Assembly (NCBI GenBank): GCA_006937955.1 | Contig: SSNP01000002.1 | Coordinates: forward strand, 10,239,402 to 10,303,401 | Length of the DNA stretch: 64,000 bases | Source of the DNA: Pachypanchax playfairii | Taxonomy: Eukaryota > Chordata > Actinopteri > Cyprinodontiformes > Aplocheilidae | Direction: 5' to 3' | In this document: piece after piece, positions 48,111 through 61,100 of the stretch | How positions within the stretch are numbered: the first letter of the stretch is position 1 | Layout: each line of letters begins with the position of its first letter | Notes under the pieces: generated by a model | What the model was told of the DNA's origin: nothing | Seen by the model: the letters and a program-made list of their open reading frames with translations, nothing else | Databases searched by the model: none | Translations under genes and position numbers: made by a program

Positions 48111-49029
48111 CTGTTAGATGAAAACAAGTCATAGAGAAATTTTAACTTCTGTTTTGTCCTCTAATAGGTTTTAAAATTTGTATTAGTTGCACATCAAGAC
48201 AAGAAATGCAGTCAGGGTCAGGAACGAGGACTGAAACGGATTCTTTAAAAAGCAGCTCATGTTTGAAGAAAAACTCTGAAAGACCTACAGATCAAGACCA
48301 TGTTGATGGACCATGTTTACAGAGTCTGACTGCCTGAAAACAGAAATAAATTAGATCCAAGCTAAAACTTTAGCCCAACTCCTTCGTTCCAGCTGTCTGA
48401 GACAGAACGGTGGACCTCTGCATCGCTAACAGCAACACAGAAATGGAAACATCATTTCACCTAATCTCAACTCAGTGCAGCTAATGCACTGATCCATTTG
48501 TTACCTAATGACTTCAGCTTCTTTATCACATAATGTCTAAACATACAGAAACACACACTGCAGACTTATTATCTCCCAGTTGGATTCAATCTTCTCCCAA
48601 ATGGAAGCAGGTGTTTCCATGATGCATCATGTCTGTCAGTCACGAGGATAATGGAGCACAGCAATCTGTTAATGTGCCGGTGAGAGGAAGTGAGGCCTCA
48701 TTAGTCAAGTGTGTGAAGCTGTGAGGATGCACAACTCTGAAAAAACAGAATTAAGAATTTATCATTTTAAAAGCAACATCTTTGATCCATCGTTTTATCG
48801 TTTAATACAAGGAAGTCTGAAGACATTTTAATGTATATTTTTATCTTGATATTTAAAACTAAATACATAGTTTGTGTCTTAAATGTCCCTGGCTGATGGG
48901 GGAACAAACTAAGACATGGAGTTCAATTATTTGTTTTTTCATAACTGTAATATTTGTAGTTCCTCTGTTGAAATGAATGGAAGTAACAGCTTTAATCCAT
49001 CCTGAATGGAAGAGTTCACTCACACAACA

Positions 49030-49105
49030 AGTTAGTAAGTAAAACTTTATTTATACAGCACCTTTCAAGATAAAAATCACAAAGTGACAGTATGACATAA
49101 AATCA
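49030..49105 (+). repeat. Probable dispersed repeat fragment
   Basis: AAAACTTTATTTATACAGCA followed by CCTTTCAAGATAAAAATCACAAAGTG is a phrase common in interspersed fish repeats. It lies downstream of cnot9; boundaries unclear. Confidence 0.35.
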
Positions 49106-49578
49106 ATAAAACAGATAAAACTTGGTAAAAGTAACTTTAAAAAGATGTGTTTTAGTTACTTTTTAAAAGTGATTGCTGAGTCAACAGACTTCAGGTTGAG
49201 AGGAATATAAGGCTCGACTGCATCAGCTGTGCTGCTGCTTTTATTCATGTTTAAATCCTGACACTGCTTCACCACACTTTCAGCTGGAAACACCGATCAG
49301 ACATTGGACTTTTATCAAGAAACTCTGCTTCTCTTATTGGCTGAGGCTGCATCAAGCTGTCAAAACAGATTTACACCAAGTCTGAGCTAAAAGAATCCCA
49401 AATTTCATCTTTTTGAAGAGCAAAAGCAGATCGAAAATCAGCTGTTTGTCAACAAAAATGAGAGGAAATCATTCCTGGAACTGAAAATGTGACAAGAAGG
49501 ACCCTGAATTGCTGCACTAACCCTAACCTACTGAATCAGCCAAAAGACCAATAATATCCAGAATCTGGTGAAAAACTG

Positions 49579-49584
49579 TTTATT
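49579..49584 (-). terminator. Poly(A) signal candidate for cnot9
   Basis: AATAAA on the minus strand about 580 bp past the cnot9 stop codon; a longer 3' UTR cannot be excluded. Confidence 0.35.
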
Positions 49585-50160
49585 TAGGAAATATTTTTCA
49601 CTATCACAGCTCAGGATCTGAGATTTGACAGACAACTGCAATTATCTGTACAAACGATCAGAAGAATAAACTGCTGCATGTGAAAACAGCACAAAGAAAA
49701 ACAAATACAGTTTAAGATTAAAACATTTTGTTTCAAGCAAAAAACTAAACAGTTTGTATTGGAAGTGGAATGTTACAGAGGTGATCAGCAGTCAGCTACA
49801 GGAGAGGTTCCTTCAACATGTTTTATCAAATAAAAATCTTTTACATGTCGATGTACATGTAACATGAATTTCTGCTCATTTTCAGTAAAATTTACAAATT
49901 TTCAGTAAAATTTACAGTTTTTCTTAGTGATGCCTTTTAACTATAAAATGTCCTGCCAAAAAAAACGGGCCAATGTTCAAATATCAGAGCTAAAGTTCTG
50001 TCAAAGACCCGTTTCAGGTTAGAAATTCTAGTTTCATGTGACCACGTCCTCTCAAGTGCCAACAAATCCTCCTCCGTTTCATCCTGAACTGTGAAAACAG
50101 ACTTAGAACCACATTTGGCAAAGAACTGATTCTAAACAGTGACTCTGATTTCCCACAGTG

Positions 50161-53100
50161 TCACTGTGGAGCGAGTGGGATGCCTCTGGCGTCAGTCACC
50201 TGGCCTTCCTGCAGGTTTTTAACCAGCTGTGCGAGCCAGCGTTTGGTTGTGGTGTCGTCCTTCAACACCTGAGCGAAGGTGCTGTCCTTCAGCTGGTCTG
50301 GTAGACACTGACGCAGCGCCTCTCTGGCTCTGAGGAAACAATGAGACAGGTTATAATCCAGAATAAAAAACGGATCCGCCACCAGCAGCTTGTCCTAAAG
50401 ACGGTCTGTTTTCATTTCACAAAGACTTATAAAGAGCTGAAAACCTGCTGTATCTCACTGTAAACCCTTAAAATAAGAAAGTGCAGAAGTTGAGGAGCAA
50501 ATAAACAGATTAAACTAAATGAACTATAAATCCTGAAGAACTGCTGATGAAGACGCTACAAAACGTTTGACGCCTTTACAAGCAACATATTAAAAATGTG
50601 TTGCATAATATTTGTGAAGTTTCCTCCGTTCCTTAAGCCAATATCAACAACCGCGTATCAGACTGCCATGAACCAGTTGTGGATTCAGCAGAGGCCCCGC
50701 CCCTAGTGGAGGAGTTCAAGCGCCTCAGGATCTGGTCCATGAGTGAGATGGAGCGGGACCCTGGCAGATGGCTGACTAAGCTGGTTAAGTTGGTTTGGGC
50801 ATCTGGTAAAAATGTCTTCAATAGGGTGTTGGGACAGAATCAGGACTTGCTGGAGGGTTTTATCTGACACCCCAGAGTCCTTCTGTATGAGGCACCTGAG
50901 AAGGAGGTCTGCAGATCTCTGCTACAACCTGGTCCCAGAAATGCAGCAGAAGATGGATTTTGAAAGTTTTCTACATTGTTTTTACGCACAATTTTTATTG
51001 TACATGTTTATGTAAAACAGTCAAAGTAAATGGGTCTAAAAGTATAAAAATACAAGTTTTGAACTAAAACTGACAGTAAAGTAAGCAACATGCTGCTGAG
51101 ACGTCTGGTGTAATTCAGCTTTTCTGGTTAAAGATACAGAAAAGACTTGAAAGAAGAACTCAGTCTTCTTTCAGGGCTTGAGGGTGGATCAAGACTTTTG
51201 CACAGAAAAGGCTGAATAAAACAAAGAGGCTTCTTCAGATCAGGAGACGTTTGATGAAGACACTCCTCTGTAAGCTGCATTCCTCTTACCTGTGACTGAA
51301 CCTCGAGGTCCAGCTGTAACAAACAGTTTCTCACCGACAGTCTGATAAACGGAGACGAGTCAGTCTGCAGAACGGAGTAACATGAAACTATCCAAACACC
51401 CAGAACCACATGAGGTATATTAAAACAAGATGTTGGCAGTGAGACAGCAGACAGATCCTCCAGCTGCAGAGACGTTCAGATCTAATGACAAGCTGAATGT
51501 AGAATTATAAATGATCCTTATTACTGTAAGTACTCAGTGAGTTCTTGTAAGTATCGACAGAACAAAGAACCCTCCACTCATCAATTAAAGCATTAAGTAT
51601 GAAGAATCTAAACTTATGCAGATCCTAAAACCGCTCCGATGTAAAACAGGAGAAATCGATGGTGTCAACTGTTCACAGGATGAGAAACAGTCGAAGTGGA
51701 AACCTGCAGATGGACGGCAACACGTCAGAGCTGAACAACCGAACAGCGTTTGATTTACATGTTTCAGAGAAACAGAAAGATTCCAACAAGCCAGAAACCG
51801 TGTTTGATGGATGTGAATCCAGATGAGCAGCTCTGTATTCAGCTTTTAACCAGGTTTATTACTTTTTATAAATGTTTACTAATAATTCAGAACTACTTTC
51901 TTTGTCCTACCAGGAGTAAGAGAAATTTTTAAATAGAAATACAAGGATGAGATAATAAATGACGGTATCCACCAAATATTTATAGAAAATGTCTGTAAGA
52001 GTGATTTAAAGTGGCAATAAATTACTTCTTTATTGTTACCATTCATGGAACAGTATCGTGGTGCCACCTAGTGGCTAAACCTGACTGGGTTAGAAGGACA
52101 TTTCAGCCATTTTTAGCTGTTTCTGAGTAAAAGTCAGAAATAATTTTGTTTTTTCCTGAACAGCTTCAGTTTGGAGTAAAAGAGTTTATGTCTAACATGA
52201 ACAAACAGCTATTCCAGAGACCAAAGTGGATCCAAGCTCCAGAATTTCACAGCAGCTCATGTGAACGTTGTTTTAAAACTGTTACATTATCGACTGTTTC
52301 ACGTTTATTCACCAGCAGCACAGTGGTCAAGTCCAGCTTGATGTTTCTGCTGAAATGACCATGTGACATGAAGTTGACGGGCTGTAAAATAACCTTCATA
52401 TGAACCAGTGTGAAATGTAATAATCTGAAGTTGTTGTAAGACGGTCTGAACTACACTTCACATAAACTAAATTTCTCCAAACTGAGGTGGTTCTTGAACC
52501 TAACTGAAACTGATAAGACATGAATTATTAGTAAGTTTTAATGGAAACACACACGTGACAGTGTTTATGTTCCAGCTGCAGGATGCTGCTGTACCTGAGG
52601 TTATCTGAGAGGCGGAGGTAACAGCGAACGACGTGCTTCAGCAGACGAGCCGACGGTTCTTTGGACAGCTGCAGCACCATTTTACCCTGCAGAGAAAAAG
52701 ATTGAAATGTTACAACAGATGAAAGATTTTTGCACAATTTAGATGCTGGTTAGTGCTGGTGAAACTTACGAGGATCATGGCCACGTGGGAGAAACGTTCA
52801 TATGTCTGACAGATATAAGCCAGGCCCGTGTCGTCCAACAGTATCTTCTGAAGTATGAAAGTAGCAACCTGATGAGATTAAAAAGCAGTTAGATGGTGAG
52901 ATACATGTTCTTATGTGTATCTTTATTGAAAAAGTAAATGAGATAAATTCAACTTGCATGAAAACAGAAATTATACTCATGTTTTTTATGTGTGTGATAT
53001 AAGGATGTAGGAATGTAAAATTACTTATAATCCTAAATAATCTCCACGTCAGTCCTACCAAGGGACATAATTATCTTTTCCTTTACTGTCTTTATTTCTA

Positions 53101-55229
53101 GCCATTACTGTACTTCCAGGATGATTTTACATTAACAATGTACAGACTTCCCTCCTTTTGGGAACACAGAGGACATCAGGAGGAGTTTCACTCAGTTTTA
53201 TGAAAAACAGATGTTAATTAATATGTTCAAAAAACAGAATATTCAGGCAAATCAAAAGTTTGCAGCTCATCAAACTCTGCTGTGAGAGATGTAATGGCTC
53301 AGTACCGTCTTGGAGAGTTCACTCCCTGATTCCATGATGCGGAGACACAGCGGGATGATTTCAGTTGTAAGCAGAAAGTTAATCACTTCCTGTTCATCTG
53401 TTTTCACCAATGCACCTAACAAAAAAGAAACTCTTAGTATCTGAACATAAACTTTAAATTCTGATATCTCTGTGCAACCAGCAGCAAATAAAACATCTGA
53501 ACAGCAGGACACGTTACCTATGACTCCCAGACTGGTGAGACGCAGGTACTCAAACGGCCGTGTTTTACTCACAGTGTGCAGAAAAGGATAAAGGAACAGA
53601 GGAATATGAGCTGCAAGAAAAGCTGAGCTGTTGATGAAAGAACAGGTAACAGCTACTTTAATAATCAGACCAAACGTGTGGAACACAGGATTTATAAAAC
53701 ATGAGTGCATGAACTGCTTCTGATTTTTCTTAAGCAAAAAGTACCGTAACTCGCGGAATATAAGCTGCTGCTTTTTCCACAGGCTTTGAACCCTGCAGCT
53801 GAAACCATGATGCAGCTGATGTATGGATTTTTACAGGCTAACAATCATCATGTCACCAAAACATTTAGCTTAATCACATCAGACAAATGAAATGACCAAT
53901 CAGGTCACAGAGGATGAATGAAACTGTTCAAGTTCTTCTAAATTCTTCAGATCAGTCACTTTATGCTTCATGTACATGTCCTTGTCATGGGAAACATGAA
54001 AAAAATGCACATGATACAGCTTTCAAGTTTAAGATGATCGATCTGGCTGTTGAAGAGGGAAATAGAGTCACTGCACATGAGTTTATAGTGCAGGACAAAG
54101 ATGAAGATAGCGATCAGGAGCTGCTGTAGTTTTTAAAAAAATTTTTTATACCAGCTGTGTTTACGGTATGTATTTAATGAAAAGTTTAAAAAATATTTCT
54201 GTTTAAATATCTCATCTTACATCACGGTCACCTGCAGCCTTTATATGTAGAAATCTCTTTCTTTTTGAAGTTAGTAGATTATATTTAGATGTGCTCAATA
54301 GTCTGAAAAGTATGGTACTTTAAGCTCCAAAAGGAAAATCTAAACAACAGCTGAAGGATTTCAAATATCAGTTCAAGAAGATTGTATCTTTTTACCGTGT
54401 CTCTGGATGTGAGGCGACACACTGCAGAAGCGCCAGGGCGTTACACACTCTGTTGGACTGATGAGCTGTGAGTGTTGGCGGGTTTATAGATGGGTAGATG
54501 TTCACTATTTCCTATAAAAAAGAACAGAATATTCAGTGACTCTATAGACCACCTCATCAGGAGAAACCAGCAGTCTTACCTGTAACAGTGCGGCGATGGT
54601 GCCGAAGGAGTGCCAGAGCATGGGCGCCAGGTCTGGGACCGACTCACGTTTCTTACTCAGCTCCAGCAAGGCGTTTTCCCGGGTCTCGGGGCTTGACAGT
54701 TCGTTGATCCATTGGTAAATCTTCTCACGGTCCACCTGGGCCAGGGCTGTGACGTTAGTTACAGCCTGTAAAGGAAAAAGAAAAAACATCACCATCAAAT
54801 CAAACGTAAGATTTAAAAAAAAAAACTGCAACTGTTTATAGACTGCTGTGCAAAAGTCTTCATTCTATTTATTTAGACTTAACTGTTTAGATATTCCTAA
54901 AGAAATATTTCATTATATTCTTGAATTTCATACGTTCTAAAATGTTCGTTTTCTGCCTTTTATTTCTTTATTTATAATATATTTTCTCATATGGTGTAAA
55001 ACAGAATGTGTTCATATTGATTTCAAAGCTTTCATAGATCAATTATCCATTAATCTATCTTATTCCAACAATAACAGCCTAAACATGAAACTCCATTTGC
55101 TTTTTAAAGGGATGATGAAGTTCTAAAAATAACTTGTTCTTTTTATAATAAGGTAGAAATTCGCACCAGTTCAATGTTAAAGTATGGAAGCTAAAGTCTC
55201 ACATTACTCACCGCTCCCGTGGTCAGCAT
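50161..55229 (-). CDS. cnot9: CCR4-NOT complex subunit 9 (CAF40/RQCD1)
   Basis: Eight coding exons, all in frame: 55,229-55,212; 54,765-54,580; 54,511-54,396; 53,627-53,518; 53,415-53,306; 52,868-52,770; 52,686-52,595; 50,329-50,161 (stop). The product is 299 aa, the human length, and nearly identical across the core; only the first about 13 residues (MLTTGAAVTNVTA) differ clearly. It is an armadillo-repeat protein of the CCR4-NOT deadenylase complex, which shortens mRNA poly(A) tails; its concave surface and tryptophan pockets bind partners such as GW182 proteins. The first exon holds only six codons. Intron 7 (52,594-50,330) carries a LINE relic and a possible 30-bp cassette exon. The gene is head to head with usp37. 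Confidence 0.96.
50645..50965 (+). mobile_element. Rex3/RTE-like LINE relic in cnot9 intron 7
   Basis: Decayed text of the Rex3-type reverse transcriptase C-terminus: EEFKRLRI...SEMERD, then GTTGGTTTGGGCATCTGGTA (consensus GTGGCTCGGGCATCTGGTTA) and a 3' end resembling CAGAAGATGGATTT. It has stops and deletions throughout. Opposite in orientation to cnot9. Confidence 0.5.
52061..52074 (-). promoter_or_regulatory. CTCF-like motif
   Basis: The minus strand reads CCACTAGGTGGCAC, a full match to the CTCF core consensus, in cnot9 intron 7. Confidence 0.35.
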
Positions 55230-55379
55230 TCTCTGGAACTCTCGGTTGAACCCAAATAATGTTTAAAACTTTGTATATCGACCAAAAAGCGAAATGTTAA
55301 TCGTGTTTGTATCTAAAACACGATGTTTCCTGCAGTTATTTCACAGAATCTTGTGTTTTTGTTCTTGAACGAAGCTAAC

Positions 55380-55480
55380 TGATCCTGGTCTCGCGATTTG
55401 GTGAAATCTCGCGAGACGATGAGCAAACGCGTCCTTCTTCTCGTTCAGCAGAACTAATATCGCGAGATGTGGAAGGAGCA
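55380..55480. promoter_or_regulatory. Bidirectional cnot9/usp37 promoter with three TCTCGCGAGA-type elements
   Basis: Between the cnot9 start (55,229, minus) and the usp37 leader exon (ending 55,561, plus) there is a CpG-containing, TATA-less stretch. It holds a perfect TCTCGCGAGA palindrome (55,407-55,416), TCTCGCGA (55,389-55,396) and TCGCGAGA (55,460-55,467). This palindrome is a known element of vertebrate TATA-less and bidirectional promoters. Three copies in 80 bp midway between divergent genes makes this the likely core promoter. Confidence 0.7.
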
Positions 55481-55561
55481 CACTCTCCTTTCCGTTGTAA
55501 ACGTTCCCGCCATCATCGCGCGTCGCTGTGAAGCGTCAACAACAAACACACCGGAGAGCAG
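55480..55561 (+). other. usp37: usp37 non-coding leader exon (approximate 5' end)
   Basis: GC-rich sequence ending in a consensus donor (GCAG|GTGAAT). The next acceptor is at 56,573 (CTGCAG), whose exon carries the start codon. The 5' boundary is a guess. Confidence 0.4.
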
Positions 55562-56618
55562 GTGAATACCGGTAAAACTAACTTTCTGCTCCTGAAGGAA
55601 CATCTACAAAGATAACACTATATGCTATACGTCTTAAGGTGAGTCCAGTATCACGTACAGGTGAAAAAACTGACGGTAATAATCGAGCTGTGACTATTTT
55701 CATCACCAAATTACAACCAAGCAAATTAGCTACTCAGCTAGCTCCCGTTAGCTTGTTAGCAGGTGTGCGAATGTCGGCCTCTTCAATCCATTCAGCGTCT
55801 ACAGAAAAAGACAACACTTCCATCCCACCTTATGCTTGGTTGTTGTGCCCTTCTGTAACTTTCCTTCTATGGAACGGGATTGTTACGGTTTGTTTTTTGT
55901 GAATAAGTTGGATTAAAGCAGTTTGTCGTTGGGCTAAACGCACAGGCTACACAGGCTCCTAATTGAACGTTAATTAACATACGCAGAATGAGTTTATCTG
56001 CTGTGAAAAACCTATGTTTGCCTTAGTTACGCTGCTGTAACGTGTTGTGCTAATTTCTGTAGATTTGGAAAAGCAAGAGTTTGTTCGGTGAAGTTTATGA
56101 AGCTGGTTTTACCAACTGGTTCATATAAACTTTGAGTGTGTATGTGACTGATACAGTAATGTCATGAGTTTCCTTTATTGATACCCCAGATAGATTTCTA
56201 AGTAGTCTATTGTGAAGGATGTGTGCTTTTTTTTTTTTTTTTGCACGTTGTGTTTTTGGCAACTCGTGGTTGCAGTGTTGTTTACCGAACACATATGTAA
56301 AATGTACTTTTTGGAGCTCAGTGACAAGTGTACAGTATTAGTTTAGTTACCGTTTAACCCTGAAGCCAAGCAGTAGCACCATACCTCTTAGGGAGGATTT
56401 TTTAACTAAGACGTTTATTTAATTTAACCATTGTCTCATTCAAAAACTGAACCAAAATAAGTTAGAAAACTGCTAATATCCAAAGAAAAACATTTAAAGA
56501 CGGACAGTCAGTCAGGGAGACTGTAAAACGAATGTTGGTGTTTTGACATGGATTTTATTGATTGTCTCTGCAGGACTCGTTTGATCCCAGTCCAAGTGTA
56601 CCATCAGGATCGTAAGCC

Positions 56619-58050
56619 ATGACAACCTTAATGCCCAAAATCTCCATTGGTGGTTCTGTAAAGATCCGCTTTAACAGCATGGACCTAGGCACCACCAAAT
56701 GGAAAGAAGGAACTTTTGAAATTCTGGAGAAGGACAACAAAGTAAATCTCTGCTTAAGATTCAACAGTGGTGGAGCTTCCAAAAGCTTTCAGGTACATTT
56801 GCATTTTTTCTTTTTTATTGAACATATTCAGTAATAATTTTGACCTTTTAGCTGCTTTTGACTGGATGAACCAGTTTGGAAGGCAGATGGCTCTGTTTAC
56901 ATGTAGTAGTGCCCTTAGGGGGTCTTTTAGACATCATTTTACTTGATGGAAGTTAGAGTATTGACATACATTTTTACTTACCTGATAGTGTAAACATAAC
57001 TCGAGTCATTCGGATAAAACTGCTGAATAGAAAGGGGTTTCATTTACTTGTATAGAAACTGTTCAGTGTGTTAATATAGATGTTTAGGGAGTGGGCATTC
57101 TACAAGTCTCAGTTTTCATACCTGCTCAAGACTTTTACAAGATATGGACTCTGTCATCATGTGCAGGGAACATATTAACGGAGGAGAACAAATGAAGGCC
57201 TAGTCTAAGCATCCATCCTGAATTATTGTCTCTAAATGCTTTGTTCCCCTCAGCTAAACCAGAATGTGAAAAGCTTTTCCCAGAATGTGAACCGGATCAT
57301 GCTAACTTTGAAGGACAACAGTGTCATCACCTTGGATAAAATGCCCCCACCTTTGGTTCAGAAGACAAAAGAATACCTGGAGAAACTGAAGCAGGGGAAG
57401 ACAGGTACTTGTATTTCTTCTCATTTTTACCCACACAGGCTCAAAGACTAGAACCTAACTAAAGAAAACTAAACAGATTTTAAGTTTCATCAACAACTTT
57501 GTTTGTTTCTGCTGAAACTACAAATATTCACATTAAAATCACATGATTCCAAACTCTGTCATAATTGATTATGTTCTGATGATTGTTGGTCTTATCTGAA
57601 GAAAGAAACCACGAGCTCTTCTTAAATGTACATGAAACCACTAGTCTTGTAAAAAATGATGCAAGATAGATGCAGTTTGTTTTGATGATGAGCAAAAAGT
57701 TTTAACAAGATGAAAAATACAGTTGAAACTCAAAAATCTGATTTGATTTGGAATAAGTATGAATAGCCTGTTGATCAGCTTGAGCTTCAAATTGTGTAAA
57801 TAGTCACATGTCACTCATAAAGTCAGGTACAAAGCCATTTTCTGCTCTGTATAGAAATACCATTTCCATTCTTCTGCAGAGATCTTAGAACAAGTGTAAC
57901 AATTAGAAGTTAATTGGTTGTTTGTTGAGCCACAGTCTGTAACATTAACGGGAAAAGTCATTTTATTTTAACTTTAGAAACAGTATTCCTTTTAAAAAAA
58001 CATTTTGAACAAGGAGTGCAGGATATGAAGAAAAAACATTCTATATTATT

Positions 58051-58100
<50 letters not shown>

Positions 58101-61100
58101 CATTATTATTATTAATAATTATTATTAAATATTGCAAACATGATGTACCTTGTGATAAACAGCAGAGGCTGTTGTTTGTAATATTGACATTGCACCTTTT
58201 GATATTGGTTTAATTAACCCTTTAACAAATCTGTTGGTGTCAAATTAATGCAGATAAGAAATCACAGAATAAAACTGGGTCATTAATTGTCATAAAGTGA
58301 TAAAACAGTTTGTACAGTAGAAATATTCCTGCAGTGTCTGTGACATTGCCATTAGAGACTGATTAATTCCTCCAGAAGCACGTCTTTGATTAAACAACTG
58401 ATGTTTGGAAGACTTTAAGTATTAAGTATTTGAACCTGCCTTGACCGTATTTGGTGAAATTTAATTGATCCTAAATGATAGTTTACTCTGAAATGTAATC
58501 AGTCTTTTTCTGAATAAACATAGTGACACTAATCAGAAGTGAACCTGGTTAATGGTGTGTGAGAAGTTGAGAACAGACATGTGGAACCAGCAGTGTGAGG
58601 AATGTTGGGAGCATTGTTCTTTAAAGTACTTCCTTACCTCAACTGTCACCACTAAATCCTCATTTTAATTCAGTTTACGTTTGCAAAGTTGAAAATGTAC
58701 CCAAAATGCACCAACTTATTTCATGATACGACGACCGATAGGAGGATCATGACAGGAAGCAGAAGTTGTTTCCTCTCTGCATTTGAAACTAGAGTACATT
58801 GGATGTAGGTGTGAAGTGGATGTGTCAAATCAGAGGCACCATTTCCCTCCGATAAGGAGTGTGAACATGGCACAGAGTCTTAAGTTCCCAGATGCGTTTA
58901 CTTTAATTTTGCAGTGTAGCTCAGATCCTTTATGAAACACATCAAACCAGAGCTGAAAAGGTTAAAAAGTTCTGGGTCACACGCTGGAAACTCTCCTTAC
59001 CTGAATGTTTTTTCAGTAACTTCTTTAACCTTAATGAGAAAAGTTTCCCAGCACTATTTACCCCCAGACTTGAATCCTGTTCTCCATCTTGCAGTTTTAA
59101 AATCATCCCATGGAAGTGCAAACTTCGGTGTGCTCGGAAACCGCTCCATGAAAAATGAGAACAGCCCTTCGGGGGAACGACAGGTGAGCAGCGGCCTAGA
59201 GACAAATCTTTACCTTGATCAGGTAAATGTGATATTTCCCTCAAACATTTAAGACTTCCAACATATTTTAGACAACATCAAGGCGACAGAGCACAGAGGG
59301 CAGAGAGGACACAACCCCACGAAAACCTCTGAGCAGCCCGAGCAGAGCTGCCTCCACCCCCACTCGCTCAGGGCTGTCTGAAAACAGGCAAGTTGGACTT
59401 TATTTTACTCAAAACTCATCCGAGTCAGTCCGTTTTCATGCAGCGTACGTGTGTGTTAACATGTTTCTGTTTGTTCCAGAGGTGAGAAGAGGAAAAGGCT
59501 CATCACCTCTGACAGTGACCTGACTGAAGATTACCCGAAGGAAAATGACTCCTCAGGGTAAAAGCAGCCACTGTGAAGACGTTGATGCAGTTTGCATGGA
59601 TTTACATATCCAGCTTTACTCTGAACTACAGAGTAACTGGTATTATGTAAACATGTTGCCACTTTCAGAGTGGAAACCAGATTACTAAGCAGACAAAAGT
59701 CTGTATTCAAGTCCTTTCGCAGATCTTCCAAAGATATTTGTTATAACTTTTGTTTATATTGAATTGTTTTAAAATCATGTCTCGTTCCTTTTATTTATTT
59801 CAGTAACAACAAAGCCACTGCTGACCCATCCAGAAAGTTTCCTCTGAGCTGCAAAGAAAAGCTGAAATCGACAGAAGAGAACCGGAGCTCAGGTAAACAT
59901 CCCATTTGTATGTAACAGTACTGATTTATTTGGGTTGATAATCCAAACTATGTCCTGAATACTCGTAACTGGTTCCAGGTACCTGCTCTTCATGCAAATA
60001 CACCTATTTGCACTTCCACAAATAACCAGAGTTATTAATAAATCATTAAAACCTTTCAGATTCCTCTGAGTAGTTGTTTCCAAACATTCAGGAACCAGTT
60101 AAAACCAGTGACGTGTTATAGATCTCTGATGAAGAATCATTTATTCATTCAGCACAGACTAAAAGTAGATTATTTTTATCTCACTTCATATCTCGCTATT
60201 TCCGATTTAATCTGTTTTTCAGCCAAAACCAGTTTATGTTTGACATGATGTTTTTGTCTTTACCTGCAGCTTCACTGGGTTCGACTCCACTTCAGCCCTC
60301 TTCATTCTACGGGAGCCGGTCTGTAACTAAAGATTACAGTCAGAGCCACTCGTTTCTGGATAGGTGAGATACCAGAGTGACTCTCATGTCAGCTGAATTA
60401 TGTTAGAAATAATAAACAAGTCAGTAAATGCATGTGTGATAATTCCATTCTTCTAGACCTGCCAGTGCTGCTCAGACCCCCACAGCCAAGAGAAGCCTCA
60501 TGCTGCCCAATCACTCCACTCCCTTTAAGAAAGTACGACCTTCTCTGGATTACGGTGGCTGGAACAAGCAGAGACCCTCGACACTGGCCCAGCCACAGCC
60601 CCCCCTGCAAGGGTACGAAAACACATCTTTTGGGGAACTTTAGGCAGAAATTAGTCAGGCTCTGCAAAATCTCACTAGAATCACAGCTTCATCTAATAAA
60701 TCTGAAGAAATATATATAAATAAATAAAATGTCTTTAAAATTGCAGGTTTTCCAATCTGGGCAACACGTGCTACATGAATGCCATCCTTCAGTCCCTCTT
60801 CAGTCTCCCTTCCTTCTCCAGTGACATGTTGAAGCAGAGCATCCCATGGAAGAAGGTTCCCATCAACGCGCTGCTCAGGTATCTCCAGAAGATTCAGCAT
60901 CATGTTACAGGCATTCTGTCATGACCAACACACACTCGGTTGTTAAATAGTGTAGCTGTAGATGCTGGTTGAGTCAGTTTGTTTACAGGTTTTTCAGGAT
61001 CTTCTAGGATTTTCTTTACAACAAATATTTGCTGAGACTGTTTATTGAAAGAGCTCCGACTCATTTAATCTTATTTATTGTTACATCTTCACTTCAGGCG

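Noticed and set aside
58016..58213. Leucine-run open frame on the plus strand
   Set aside because: Produced by the (TTG)n microsatellite inside a usp37 intron.
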